From the NCBI GenBank assembly GCA_041651175.1, contig JBAZJT010000020.1, positions 1-34,279 on the forward strand: a DNA stretch of 34,279 nucleotides, written 5' to 3'. Origin of the DNA: Elusimicrobiales bacterium. GTDB taxonomy: Bacteria > Elusimicrobiota > Elusimicrobia > Elusimicrobiales > Elusimicrobiaceae. Of this stretch, positions 1 to 7,211 are shown piece after piece. The position numbers were made by a program, and so were the translations under genes. Position 1 is the stretch's first letter, and each line of letters begins with the position of its first letter. Under the pieces are notes generated by a model that had not been told where the DNA came from, did not search any database, and saw nothing but the letters and a program-made list of their open reading frames with translations.

Positions 1-1268
1 CCACCACCTCCGCTACCACCCCCACCGCCTCCGCTGCTCCCGCCGCCTCCGCCCATGCCCCCTCTGTTTTTTCCCGCCCCGCTGTTCATGCCATAGGGGT
101 CATTAGTGTCGGACTTTTTGTCGGGCCTCTTGTTCCATTCCTCTCTCTGACGCCGTTTTTCCTCTTCCTCCCTTGCCTCCAGTTCCCTTTCCCGGCGCAA
201 TCTTTCCCGGCGCATTCTGGCGCGTTCCATCCTTTCCATCCGATCCCAATCGCTGCCTCCGGGGGGTCTGTTGGGATTGTTGCCGCCCGGGTTTTGCGGG
301 TTGGGATTATTGGGGTCATTGGGGTCCGTGGGGGAGTCCGGCGTGCGAGTGTCCGTGCCTACTTCCTCGCAGTAGCCGTGTCCGTCATTGCGGCAGGAGG
401 AGACGTATCCTAACTTCACGCCGTAAAACGCGACGCGGCCCAGTTCCCTCGTGGTCAGTTGATACTCCGAATAGGCGGATTGCACGAATTTAGCAAATTG
501 AATAGCTTCTACCGGGTTGTTTCTGTAGCCGGCAAGTTCCGCGGCGGCCTGTGGCTTTGAAACCGCCAGCTTGTCCGGAGCGCGAAGGTCTGCTATGACG
601 GAGTTGACTTTCAATGCCCTGTCATACTCGTACTGCGTCAGTTTCGGCGTGCCGCTGCCCAAAAAACCGTGCTTATTGAGGAAATTGACGGTATCATCTA
701 TCTCGGTGAAATCCTTCCCGGATGCTTCGTCGCTTATGTCGGAACGCGCTTTTCCCAGGGTTTCGCGTATTCCCTCTGCGTTCATCTCGTTGCTGTAGCC
801 TGCGGGCAATGCCGAAAATTCATGTCCCGGCTTGAGTTTGTCCAGATAGCCGTATGCGCAGGCCCAGAGGGCGGCTCTGCCTTCGGCCCGGGCCGCGTTC
901 GCCAATTCGCCGGCGGAGGAGGGCAGCGTGTGCCCGTCAATAAGCAGCTTTTCCGCCGCAGCGGATTTCAGTATCGCAAACCTGTCCTCTTTGGTGAAGA
1001 ACGGCGCTATGCCCTGTACGTAGTCGTCAAACTCATGCCAGTGCGGGGGGAAGTTGGCGGGCAGGGCGGGGTCGCTGCGCTTGATCATCTCCACGATTTC
1101 CCTGCGGTATTGCGCGCGCTGCTGCTTTGTCATGGCCGGCCAGGAGCAGCGGGCAGCGCGGTTTTCCGCCGCAGCGGAAGCCGATGCCAGCAAAAACGCC
1201 GCACCCCACACCAGCAGCAGGGCGCGCGCTCTAAGACCGAAGGTGTTTTCGCGATAGGAGTATGTCAT
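1..1268 (-). CDS. Exported protein with Asn/Pro linker, charged helix and Gly-rich tail (3' end outside window)
   Basis: An open frame reads on the minus strand from ATG at 1268 to the window edge, about 422 codons with no stop. The N-terminus (MTYSYRENTFGLRARALLLV, then a hydrophobic run ending in ASASAAAEN) looks like a signal peptide with cleavage near residue 34. Residues 40-300 are a mixed alpha-type region I do not recognise, with a Cys pair near SSCRNDGHGYC. Then come a low-complexity Asp/Pro/Asn linker (about 310-335), a highly charged Arg/Glu helix (about 340-385, probably coiled coil) and a Gly/Ser-rich tail at the edge. The layout suggests a secreted or surface protein. It is divergent from the membrane protein at 1375 and has its own promoter. 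The function is unknown. I am confident it is a gene because the reading frame, signal peptide and promoter agree. Confidence 0.75.
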   Translation of the reverse strand, partial: MTYSYRENTFGLRARALLLVWGAAFLLASASAAAENRAARCSWPAMTKQQRAQYRREIVEMIKRSDPALPANFPPHWHEFDDYVQGIAPFFTKEDRFAILKSAAAEKLLIDGHTLPSSAGELANAARAEGRAALWACAYGYLDKLKPGHEFSALPAGYSNEMNAEGIRETLGKARSDISDEASGKDFTEIDDTVNFLNKHGFLGSGTPKLTQYEYDRALKVNSVIADLRAPDKLAVSKPQAAAELAGYRNNPVEAIQFAKFVQSAYSEYQLTTRELGRVAFYGVKLGYVSSCRNDGHGYCEEVGTDTRTPDSPTDPNDPNNPNPQNPGGNNPNRPPGGSDWDRMERMERARMRRERLRRERELEAREEEEKRRQREEWNKRPDKKSDTNDPYGMNSGAGKNRGGMGGGGGSSGGGGGGSGGG

Positions 1269-1307
1269 GCAGCTTTCCCCGGACGACGCATGGCAAAAAG
1301 AGCCACT

Positions 1308-1342
1308 AATATCTATATTATCAAGAAACGGGGCATTGTCAA
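1308..1342 (-). promoter_or_regulatory. Sigma70-like promoter for the exported protein
   Basis: Reading the minus strand, TTGACA lies at 1342-1337 and TAATAT at 1320-1315 with a 16-base spacer. The predicted start is near 1308, leaving about 40 bases before the ATG at 1268. The -35 box is a perfect consensus. Confidence 0.6.
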
Positions 1343-1364
1343 GGGCCGCAGGACCCAAAATATT
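1336..1364 (+). promoter_or_regulatory. Divergent promoter for the membrane protein at 1375
   Basis: TTGTCA at 1336-1341 and AATATT at 1359-1364 are 17 bases apart. The -35 box overlaps that of the minus-strand promoter around the palindromic TTGTCAA, so the two polymerases should compete. The -10 ends 10 bases before the ATG at 1375, implying a leader of only a few bases. Confidence 0.4.
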
Positions 1365-1374
1365 GTTCAATAGT

Positions 1375-3270
1375 ATGATAATGCAGCGAAAAACCGTTTT
1401 ACGGGGTTGCGTATTCGCGCTGTCCGCCTGCTGCGCGGCGGCAGTTTCCGGTATTGTGGCCGGGCCGTTTGCCCCGGCAGGAAGGGATTTGGTCTCCGCT
1501 TCGGAGGGGCGGGGCTTTCTGTCCGCGCCCTCGCCGCGCGGTGGCGCGCTGACTGCCAGGCTGAGGGTGTCCTTGCGGCTTCCCGGCGCGATGCCGGAGC
1601 GCGAAACGGCGGTTTTTGAAAGCGGTCCCTCCGCGCGCGCCGTCCGCCTGCTGCGGAAGCCGGACGGCAGGCTGTATCTGTCCGCCGGGCAGTTCACTGA
1701 AGGGGCGGGTTTTGGCGTTCTGGACTTTCCGCCCGTTTCCGCCGGAAAAGCCCGCGCGGAAATTATCTTTGAAATGCCCGACACCGTTGCGCTGCTCATT
1801 GACGGCAAGCCCGCCGCCGGCGGGCGGTATCGTTTCATTGACTGCGACATGTCCGCTCCGGTAATCCGCGCCGGGGACGGCGTCATTGAAAGGGAGTTCG
1901 TAAAAAGAAACAGGCTGCCCGTTCTTGCGTTGTGGCTGCTGAGGGCCGCGTTGGGCGTTGCGATGGCGTGGAGCCTGTTTTCTATTCTGTCCGGCGCGGG
2001 ATATGCCGGCGCCGGCTGGGCGGCTGCGGCCCTTATTTTCATAGGCGGCTGCGCCACGGATTTCAGATATGTCCTGGCCCCCGGCGCGGGCTATTACGGG
2101 GAACTGGCCTCCGCTTTCGCCAGAGGGCACACGTATCTCTCCGCCACAGTGCCGCAGGAGTTGCTGTCTGCCAAAAATCCTTATGATTTCGCCTATGCCT
2201 GGAAATACAAAATCTGGGATTACAGCATGTATGGCGGCAGGTTTTACCTTTATTTCGGGCCGGTTCCCGCGCTGGTCCGGCTGCTTTTCCTGAATGCGCT
2301 GCCGCAGGGCGCGGCCGTTATCCTCTACGCCGTAATGTTCGCGCTGTTTTTCCGGCTGGCGGCGGAGGCGGCGCGGAAAAGGTTTTATCCGCAGTCGGAC
2401 GGGACAGTGTTTGGCCTGGTTGCCGTTGCCGGGGCGTTCAATCCGCTGATTATCTGGCTGGCCTCCGTGCCGAATGTCTACAACGAGGCGGCGCTGGCGG
2501 GCGCGGCTTTCGCGGCGGGAGGGATATACTTCTTCATCCGCGCGGCGGAAAGGCCGCGTTTGTTCGCCTTGTCCGGGATATTTTTCGCGCTGGCGGCGGC
2601 CTCGCGGATAACGCAGGCTCTGGCCGCGCTGCCCTTTCTGGCATACGCGGCGAAAAAAGGCGGTTTCAGGAATATGCTGGCCCCGCTGCTGGCCGCGGCG
2701 GCGTCTCTGGCGGTTTACAACTATGCGCGATTTGGCAATCCGCTGGAGTTCGGTGTAAGCTATCAGTACAACGGCACGCATGAATATGTGGCCGCAGGGA
2801 AGTTCTTTTCGGCGGAATATATAATTCCCAACGTCAAATGCTGGCTGGCGGGACTGCCGCGGCTGTCGCTGTTTTTCCCCTTTGTAAGCACGGGCGGGTT
2901 TTACACGCATGTCAGGGACGGCGCGGCGTTTTCGCTTTTTCTGTGGTGTCCGGCAACCGCGGGGGTTTTTCTGGGCGGCGGGGGGGCGCTGCTGGTTGTT
3001 TCCGCCTGCATGGCCGCGCTGCCGGCTGCCGCCAACGTGGCCCTTGTGGCCCGGTATATGGCCGATTTCCTGCCGCCGCTTGCGCTGGCGGGCGGGCTGG
3101 GTTTTCTGTCTCTACGGCGGCGGACGGCGATATGGGCGCTGGCGCTGTGCCTGGCCGTATCCGCCATGGTTCTGTCCGGTATGCTGACGGAGGCGCTGCG
3201 CGCCAAAAACCCGCCCGCGCATTACTCCCTGTTCGGGGCGGATTATCCCGGCGAACCCCCGCCGCATTGA
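1375..3270 (+). CDS. Polytopic membrane protein, possible GT-C-type glycosyltransferase
   Basis: The protein is about 631 residues from the ATG at 1375. ATG 1381 is equally possible. An in-frame ATG at 1267 is rejected because it would overlap the divergent gene and its promoter. An N-terminal hydrophobic segment is followed by a soluble beta-rich region (about residues 45-185; LRVSLRLPG, VALLIDGKP) resembling LamG/concanavalin-like modules. Next come about ten hydrophobic segments to the C-terminus. A long loop after the second or third helix carries the motif YYGELASAFARGHTYLS and, further on, YSMYGGRFYLYFGPVPAL, typical of large-loop integral membrane sugar transferases. No known catalytic residue can be assigned. 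GT-C membership is inferred from topology. The substrate is unknown, but a lipid-linked sugar is likely. Confidence 0.65.
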   Translation: MIMQRKTVLRGCVFALSACCAAAVSGIVAGPFAPAGRDLVSASEGRGFLSAPSPRGGALTARLRVSLRLPGAMPERETAVFESGPSARAVRLLRKPDGRLYLSAGQFTEGAGFGVLDFPPVSAGKARAEIIFEMPDTVALLIDGKPAAGGRYRFIDCDMSAPVIRAGDGVIEREFVKRNRLPVLALWLLRAALGVAMAWSLFSILSGAGYAGAGWAAAALIFIGGCATDFRYVLAPGAGYYGELASAFARGHTYLSATVPQELLSAKNPYDFAYAWKYKIWDYSMYGGRFYLYFGPVPALVRLLFLNALPQGAAVILYAVMFALFFRLAAEAARKRFYPQSDGTVFGLVAVAGAFNPLIIWLASVPNVYNEAALAGAAFAAGGIYFFIRAAERPRLFALSGIFFALAAASRITQALAALPFLAYAAKKGGFRNMLAPLLAAAASLAVYNYARFGNPLEFGVSYQYNGTHEYVAAGKFFSAEYIIPNVKCWLAGLPRLSLFFPFVSTGGFYTHVRDGAAFSLFLWCPATAGVFLGGGGALLVVSACMAALPAAANVALVARYMADFLPPLALAGGLGFLSLRRRTAIWALALCLAVSAMVLSGMLTEALRAKNPPAHYSLFGADYPGEPPPH

Positions 3271-3287
3271 CACCGGGAATTTTTTTT
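3246..3287 (+). terminator. Possible weak terminator after the membrane protein
   Basis: TCCCGG (3246-3251) can pair with CCGGGA (3273-3278) just before an eight-T run at 3280-3287. The stem is short and its loop is long (21 bases), so this is tentative. Confidence 0.3.
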
Positions 3288-3397
3288 GGTAAAAAGTGAA
3301 TGGTGATTCACGGTTCGCATTGAAAACAGCCGGGGGGAAGGTTTCAGCGGGCGCGGCGCGCCCGGGCCTTTGCCGGCGCATATAAAGGAGAAACAAA

Positions 3398-4141
3398 ATG
3401 AGCAAGAAAACAGTAATCATAACCGGCGGAGCGCGGGGCCTGGGCAAGGCAGGGGCGGAGCGTTTCCTTAAAAGCGGGACGTGGAAAGTGGCCCTTTTTG
3501 ACATGCAGGCCGACCTGCTGGCCAAAGCCGCCGAGGATCTGGGCGGCAGATACGGCAAGGAGAATGTAACCACCGCCGTCTGCGACGTGACGAATCTGGC
3601 GTCTGTCTCCGCGGCGGTCAACAAGGTGATAGCCGAGTTCGGCGGGGTGGACTGCCTCATAAACAACGCCGGCATAACGCGCGACGCCATGTCGTGGAAA
3701 ATGGAGGAGAAGGATTTTGACGCGGTTGTCGGTGTCAACCTCAAGGGCGCGTTCAACTGCGGCAGAGCCGTCATCAACCACATGCGCGAGAAAAAGGCCG
3801 GCAGCATCATCAACACCTCGTCGGTGGTGGGCCTCTACGGCAACGTGGGCCAGACCAATTACGCCGCCACCAAATGGGGCGTCATCGGCATGACCAAGAC
3901 CTGGGCCAAGGAACTGGGCCGCAGCGGCGTGCGCGTCAACGCGGTGGCTCCCGGCTACACGCTCACCGAGATGGTGCAGACCGTGCCGGAGAAAATTCTG
4001 ACCTCCATCGCCGAGAAAACCCCGCTTCAGCGCCTCGGCAAGCCCGAAGACATTGCCAACGCCTATTACTTCCTGGCCAACGACGACGCCGCCTTTATAA
4101 CCGGCGCGGTGCTGGCGGTTGACGGGGGCCTTGTCATCTGA
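3398..4141 (+). CDS. Short-chain dehydrogenase, FabG-like 3-oxoacyl reductase
   Basis: This 247-residue classical SDR, the normal length for FabG, is predicted to reduce a 3-oxoacyl thioester with NAD(P)H in the cytoplasm. Visible motifs are the cofactor loop TGGARGLG (9-16), D63 in the CDV motif, NNAG (89-92), catalytic N114 in VNLKG, S142 in NTSSVVG, and Y155/K159 in YAATK. The C-terminal PGY and DGG motifs (185-187, 242-244) are also present. A good ribosome site (AGGAG, 3386-3390) sits 7 bases before the ATG. It begins a three-gene unit, and its TGA overlaps the ATG of the TetR gene by one base. With the KAS III-like enzyme two genes on, a role in acyl-chain or polyketide-like chemistry, or beta-hydroxyacyl metabolism, is more likely than housekeeping FabG. 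The exact substrate is unknown. Confidence 0.9.
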   Translation: MSKKTVIITGGARGLGKAGAERFLKSGTWKVALFDMQADLLAKAAEDLGGRYGKENVTTAVCDVTNLASVSAAVNKVIAEFGGVDCLINNAGITRDAMSWKMEEKDFDAVVGVNLKGAFNCGRAVINHMREKKAGSIINTSSVVGLYGNVGQTNYAATKWGVIGMTKTWAKELGRSGVRVNAVAPGYTLTEMVQTVPEKILTSIAEKTPLQRLGKPEDIANAYYFLANDDAAFITGAVLAVDGGLVI

Positions 4142-5298
4142 TGCCGCAGACCATGCCCGCCGCCACCCGCAAGGGCGAAAACACCAAGGCGCGGCTTACC
4201 GCAGCCTGCGCGCGCGAGATCCGCGCGCGCGGGTTCTGCAACGTGTCGGTCTCCGACTTTGCGGCCCGGGCGGAGCTGGCGGTGGGCGGGTTCTACCGGT
4301 ATTACAAAAGCAAGGAGGACGTGCTGGCGGAGATGGCCGATGTCCTCTCGCGCGACCTGGAGGGCAGGCTTGCCGCGCTGGACGGCGCCGCCGTCCCGGA
4401 GCTGCTGCGCGCTTTCTGCGCCTTCGCGCTCAAAAACCGCTGCATGTATCAGGCCCTGCGCGAGGCGGAGTTCTACTGCCCGCCCGCGGCGGCGGTTTTC
4501 AACGGACGCTGGCGGCGCGCGGTGGCGCGCGCCGTGGCCGGAACGCGCAGGCCGGAACTGGCGCTTGAAATCGTCTGCGGCGCGCAGTATTTCTGGGCCA
4601 TGCGCTATCCGGTATGGCAGGGCAAGCCCGCGCCGGAGGACAAGCTGGCGGTTTCCGCCGCGATAATCTCCGGCGGGCTGGCCGCCAAAAAGGTCCTTGC
4701 GCTGGAGGAAATGGCCGCCGCCGCTTCGCGCTGGACGGCGCACAAGCCCGCCGCAAAGCCGCAGGACGCGCGCGGGAAGCTGCTGCAAAGCGCGCAGGAA
4801 CAGTTCGGCAAACGCGGGTTCTATTCGGCCCCGGTGGCGGAGATTTCGCGCAGGGCGGGGCTGTCCGTGGGGTATTTCTACCGCTGTTTCGGCTCCAAGG
4901 AAGACGCTTTCAGGCAGACCACGGTCAACCTGCGCCGGACGCTTACCGGCTACACGGCAAGCGCGTGCTCCGGCGCGCAATCCCGGCTGGAGACGGAGCT
5001 GCGCTCTCTTTCGGCCTTCTTTGAATTCATCCGGCGCAACCCGCAGGGCTACCGCATACTGCGCGAGGCGGAATTCGTGGACCGCGCCCTGGCCGAGGAT
5101 TATTACCTGGGCCTCATGCGCGATTACGCCGCTTCCATGCGCCTTACCGCCGCCGGCGAATTCGCCACTGAAGACTACGAGGCCGCCGCCTTCACGCTTA
5201 TGGGCGCGGGCCATGCGCTGGGGCTTAAATACGGCGGCGTAAAACCGCCGCTGGCGGAAATAGCCGGCGCGCTGTTCAACGGAATCCTAGGAGAATAA
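4141..5298 (+). CDS. Tandem-duplicated TetR-family regulator (two TetR units in one chain)
   Basis: The 385-residue product is about twice the usual TetR length and holds two complete TetR-type units. The first helix-turn-helix is at about 16-65, with the recognition region VSVSDFAARAELAVGGFYRY followed by KSKEDVL. The second is at about 210-260, with SAPVAEISRRAGLSVGYFYR followed by GSKEDAF. The ligand-binding halves are also repeated: YQALREAEFYCP near 103-114 matches YRILREAEFVDR near 304-315. This is therefore an internal duplication, not just an extra DNA-binding domain. TetR proteins normally dimerise to bind a palindrome, so a single chain might act as an intramolecular pseudo-dimer (inference). 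It lies between the SDR and KAS III genes and probably represses this operon in response to an acyl ligand. Confidence 0.88.
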   Translation: MPQTMPAATRKGENTKARLTAACAREIRARGFCNVSVSDFAARAELAVGGFYRYYKSKEDVLAEMADVLSRDLEGRLAALDGAAVPELLRAFCAFALKNRCMYQALREAEFYCPPAAAVFNGRWRRAVARAVAGTRRPELALEIVCGAQYFWAMRYPVWQGKPAPEDKLAVSAAIISGGLAAKKVLALEEMAAAASRWTAHKPAAKPQDARGKLLQSAQEQFGKRGFYSAPVAEISRRAGLSVGYFYRCFGSKEDAFRQTTVNLRRTLTGYTASACSGAQSRLETELRSLSAFFEFIRRNPQGYRILREAEFVDRALAEDYYLGLMRDYAASMRLTAAGEFATEDYEAAAFTLMGAGHALGLKYGGVKPPLAEIAGALFNGILGE

Positions 5299-5299
5299 C

Positions 5300-6271
5300 A
5301 TGTTCAAAATCATCGGAACCGGCATGTACCTGCCGGAAAAGCTGGTCACCAACGAGGATCTTTTCGCCAAATTCGGCAGGGACCCGCTGGAAAAGATAAT
5401 GTCGCGCATAGGGCATGGCGCGCGCTATTACTGCGCCCCCAATCAATGCTCCGCCGACCTGGCTTATGAAGCCGCTAAAAAAGCGCTGGAAGACGCCAAA
5501 GTGGACCCGAAGGAGATAGACCTTCAGATAATCTCCACCGACACGCCGTCGCAGCTTTCCCCCGCCACCGGCTCCGAGGTGCAGTACCGGCTGGGCACGG
5601 CAAACGCCGGCGTTTTCGACGTCAACTGCGCCTGCGCCGGTTTTGTAACCGCGCTGGATATCGCCGCGCATTATCTGGACGGCAAGCAGTACAAAAAGGC
5701 GCTTGTCATCGGCACTTATGCAATGAGCAAATTCCTGGATCCCGACGACGGCATGGCCACCCCGCTTTTCGGCGACGGCGCGGGCGCGATGGTGCTCAGC
5801 TACGATGCGGCCAACAAGACGGCCTCCATCCTCAAGGCCGACGGGCAGTACTGGGATTACATGGGAATTTACGGCGGTGGCTCGCGCGAGCCGTTCTCGC
5901 AGCAGGTGCTGGATTCAAAAAAGCACACCGTCAAAATCCCCAAGAAATTCCCCGCCACGCTTAACAAAGAGCATTGGCCTCCGCTGTTGCGCGAAACGCT
6001 TGCGAAAATGGGCCTCAAGCCCGGCGACGTCAACATGTACATCTTCACCCAGATTCGCAAGGTAACCGTCAACGAGGTCATGGAGGAGTTCAAGCTCCCC
6101 ATGGACCGCACCCACACGATTATGGAGAAGTGGGGCTACACCGGCTCGGCCTGCGTGCCGATGGCGCTGCATGATGCCATCAAGCAGGGCAAGGTCAAGC
6201 GCGGCGACCGCGTGGCGCTTTGCGCCTCCGGCGGCGGCTACTCCATGGCCAGCATGGTGTTTACGTACTAA
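5300..6271 (+). CDS. KAS III-like condensing enzyme with altered His/Asn active-site residues
   Basis: This 323-residue thiolase-fold protein has the length and layout of FabH. The acyl-binding cysteine is C112 in DVNCACAGF (107-115), and the glycine-rich FGDGAGAMV (157-165) and C-terminal SGGGYSMAS (310-318) are present. In FabH the other two catalytic residues are His in HQAN and Asn in GNTS. Here the matching positions read FTQIRK (T250) and GYTGS (Y280), so both are missing. KAS III relatives lacking them are known to do acyl transfer or other non-decarboxylating condensations, so it may not be a housekeeping fatty-acid initiator. The ribosome site AGGAG (5289-5293) lies inside the end of the TetR gene, and the genes are one base apart, so they are surely cotranscribed. 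The family call is firm; the reaction is not. Confidence 0.85.
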   Translation: MFKIIGTGMYLPEKLVTNEDLFAKFGRDPLEKIMSRIGHGARYYCAPNQCSADLAYEAAKKALEDAKVDPKEIDLQIISTDTPSQLSPATGSEVQYRLGTANAGVFDVNCACAGFVTALDIAAHYLDGKQYKKALVIGTYAMSKFLDPDDGMATPLFGDGAGAMVLSYDAANKTASILKADGQYWDYMGIYGGGSREPFSQQVLDSKKHTVKIPKKFPATLNKEHWPPLLRETLAKMGLKPGDVNMYIFTQIRKVTVNEVMEEFKLPMDRTHTIMEKWGYTGSACVPMALHDAIKQGKVKRGDRVALCASGGGYSMASMVFTY

Positions 6272-6285
6272 GAACCAAGCCACTG

Positions 6286-6317
6286 ACGGCGCGGCGCATA
6301 CCGATGCGCCGCGCCGT
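6286..6317 (+). terminator. Perfect 14-bp hairpin after the KAS III-like gene
   Basis: Positions 6286-6299 pair perfectly with 6304-6317 around the loop ACCG. Only TTTC-type sequence follows, so this is either a terminator with a poor U tract or a bidirectional transcript-end stabiliser. It separates the acyl operon from the next gene, which has its own -10 box. Confidence 0.55.
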
Positions 6318-6321
6318 TTCA

Positions 6322-6327
6322 TATAAT
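6322..6327 (+). promoter_or_regulatory. Consensus -10 box just before the ureohydrolase gene
   Basis: TATAAT at 6322-6327 is immediately followed by ATG at 6328 and by a second in-frame ATG at 6337. Transcription would start about 7 bases after the box, so the message would be leaderless or nearly so and would use the ATG at 6337. No clear -35 box is visible. Confidence 0.5.
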
Positions 6328-6336
6328 ATGTCCCTG

Positions 6337-7203
6337 ATGGCGCGCAAGAAAATATTTCTTTTTGATATCCCGGCAAGCGCGGGCTGCCTTGAGACGGGGA
6401 CCGAGCTTTCTCCCCGGCATTTCCGGGACAACGGGATAATCCCCGCGCTGCGCGGGGCCGGTTTCGACGTTGCCGACCTCGGCGCGGTTGCCGTTCCCTC
6501 CGGGCGCAGGCATAACGAGACGCCCGTCAGAAACTGGCCCATGCCGCGCGCGGCATGGCGGCGCGCGGAAGCCTTCATAAAAAAACTGCCGCGTGGTTGC
6601 GGCAGGGGTTTGCTGCTGTGCCTGGGCGGGGATTGCAGCATGATAACCGGCGCTGTTTCCGGCATGATTGGCAGGCTCGGGGCGGACAAAATCCATGTAA
6701 TCTGCCTTGACGGCGATGCGGACGCGCTTGCGCCGGACCCGGAAACCTGCGTCGGCGCCGCGGCGATGGGGCTGTGGATGCTGACGCATAAATCCGCCTT
6801 CTGGCGGGGGAAGCTGCCGCCGGGAAATATCACCGTGATAGGCGCAAAGAAAAAGCCTTCCGCCGTTTCCGGCATTGCCTGCGTTCCGCTTGGCGAATTA
6901 AAGTCGCGCGGAATTGCCCGCGCGGCGCGGGCCGCGCTTGCCGCGGTTGCGCCCTGCAGGAAGCTGTTCGTGCATTTTGACGTTGACGTGCTGGCGCGCG
7001 ATGCCATGCCGGCGGCTTATGCTCCGCGGCGGGCGGGTCTTTCGCTTTGCGAGACGGAGCAAATCCTGAAACTGCTGCTTTCTGACAAAAGGACTGTTTT
7101 TCTGGAAATATCCGAGTTTATGCCCGCCAGGGATAAAAGCGGCGCTCATGCCAGGGCAATCATCGCGCTGCTTTGCCGCGCGTTGCGGGGAATCAAGCTA
7201 TAA
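6337..7203 (+). CDS. Arginase/agmatinase-fold (ureohydrolase) protein with non-canonical metal site
   Basis: The product is 288 residues from ATG 6337; upstream in-frame ATGs at 6304 and 6328 lie within or before the -10 box. Ureohydrolase motifs are in order: GGDCSM (97-102, normally GGDHS), LDGDADAL (124-131, normally DAHxD) and HFDVDVLARD (213-222, the SxDxD-type motif). The fold is clear, but C100 and D127 replace two histidine ligands of the binuclear manganese site. D125, D129, D215 and D217 are kept. A GGDC-type branch of the family exists and is poorly characterised. The substrate could be a guanidino or formimino compound, or the protein may bind a different metal. The gene is probably transcribed alone from its own -10 box. 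Confidence 0.75.
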   Translation: MARKKIFLFDIPASAGCLETGTELSPRHFRDNGIIPALRGAGFDVADLGAVAVPSGRRHNETPVRNWPMPRAAWRRAEAFIKKLPRGCGRGLLLCLGGDCSMITGAVSGMIGRLGADKIHVICLDGDADALAPDPETCVGAAAMGLWMLTHKSAFWRGKLPPGNITVIGAKKKPSAVSGIACVPLGELKSRGIARAARAALAAVAPCRKLFVHFDVDVLARDAMPAAYAPRRAGLSLCETEQILKLLLSDKRTVFLEISEFMPARDKSGAHARAIIALLCRALRGIKL

Positions 7204-7204
7204 T
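7199..7204 (+). promoter_or_regulatory. Consensus -10 box before the first DUF3857 gene
   Basis: TATAAT at 7199-7204 overlaps the stop codon of the ureohydrolase gene and ends 7 bases before the ATG at 7212. This predicts a leaderless message. A weak TTGCCG lies about 20 bases upstream. Confidence 0.5.
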
Positions 7205-7211
7205 ACCGGAT

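Noticed and set aside
1399..2910. 503-codon minus-strand frame opposite the membrane protein
   Set aside because: Its product is Arg/Gln/Gly-rich without any motif, typical of an antisense frame in GC-rich DNA, while the plus strand encodes a coherent membrane protein.
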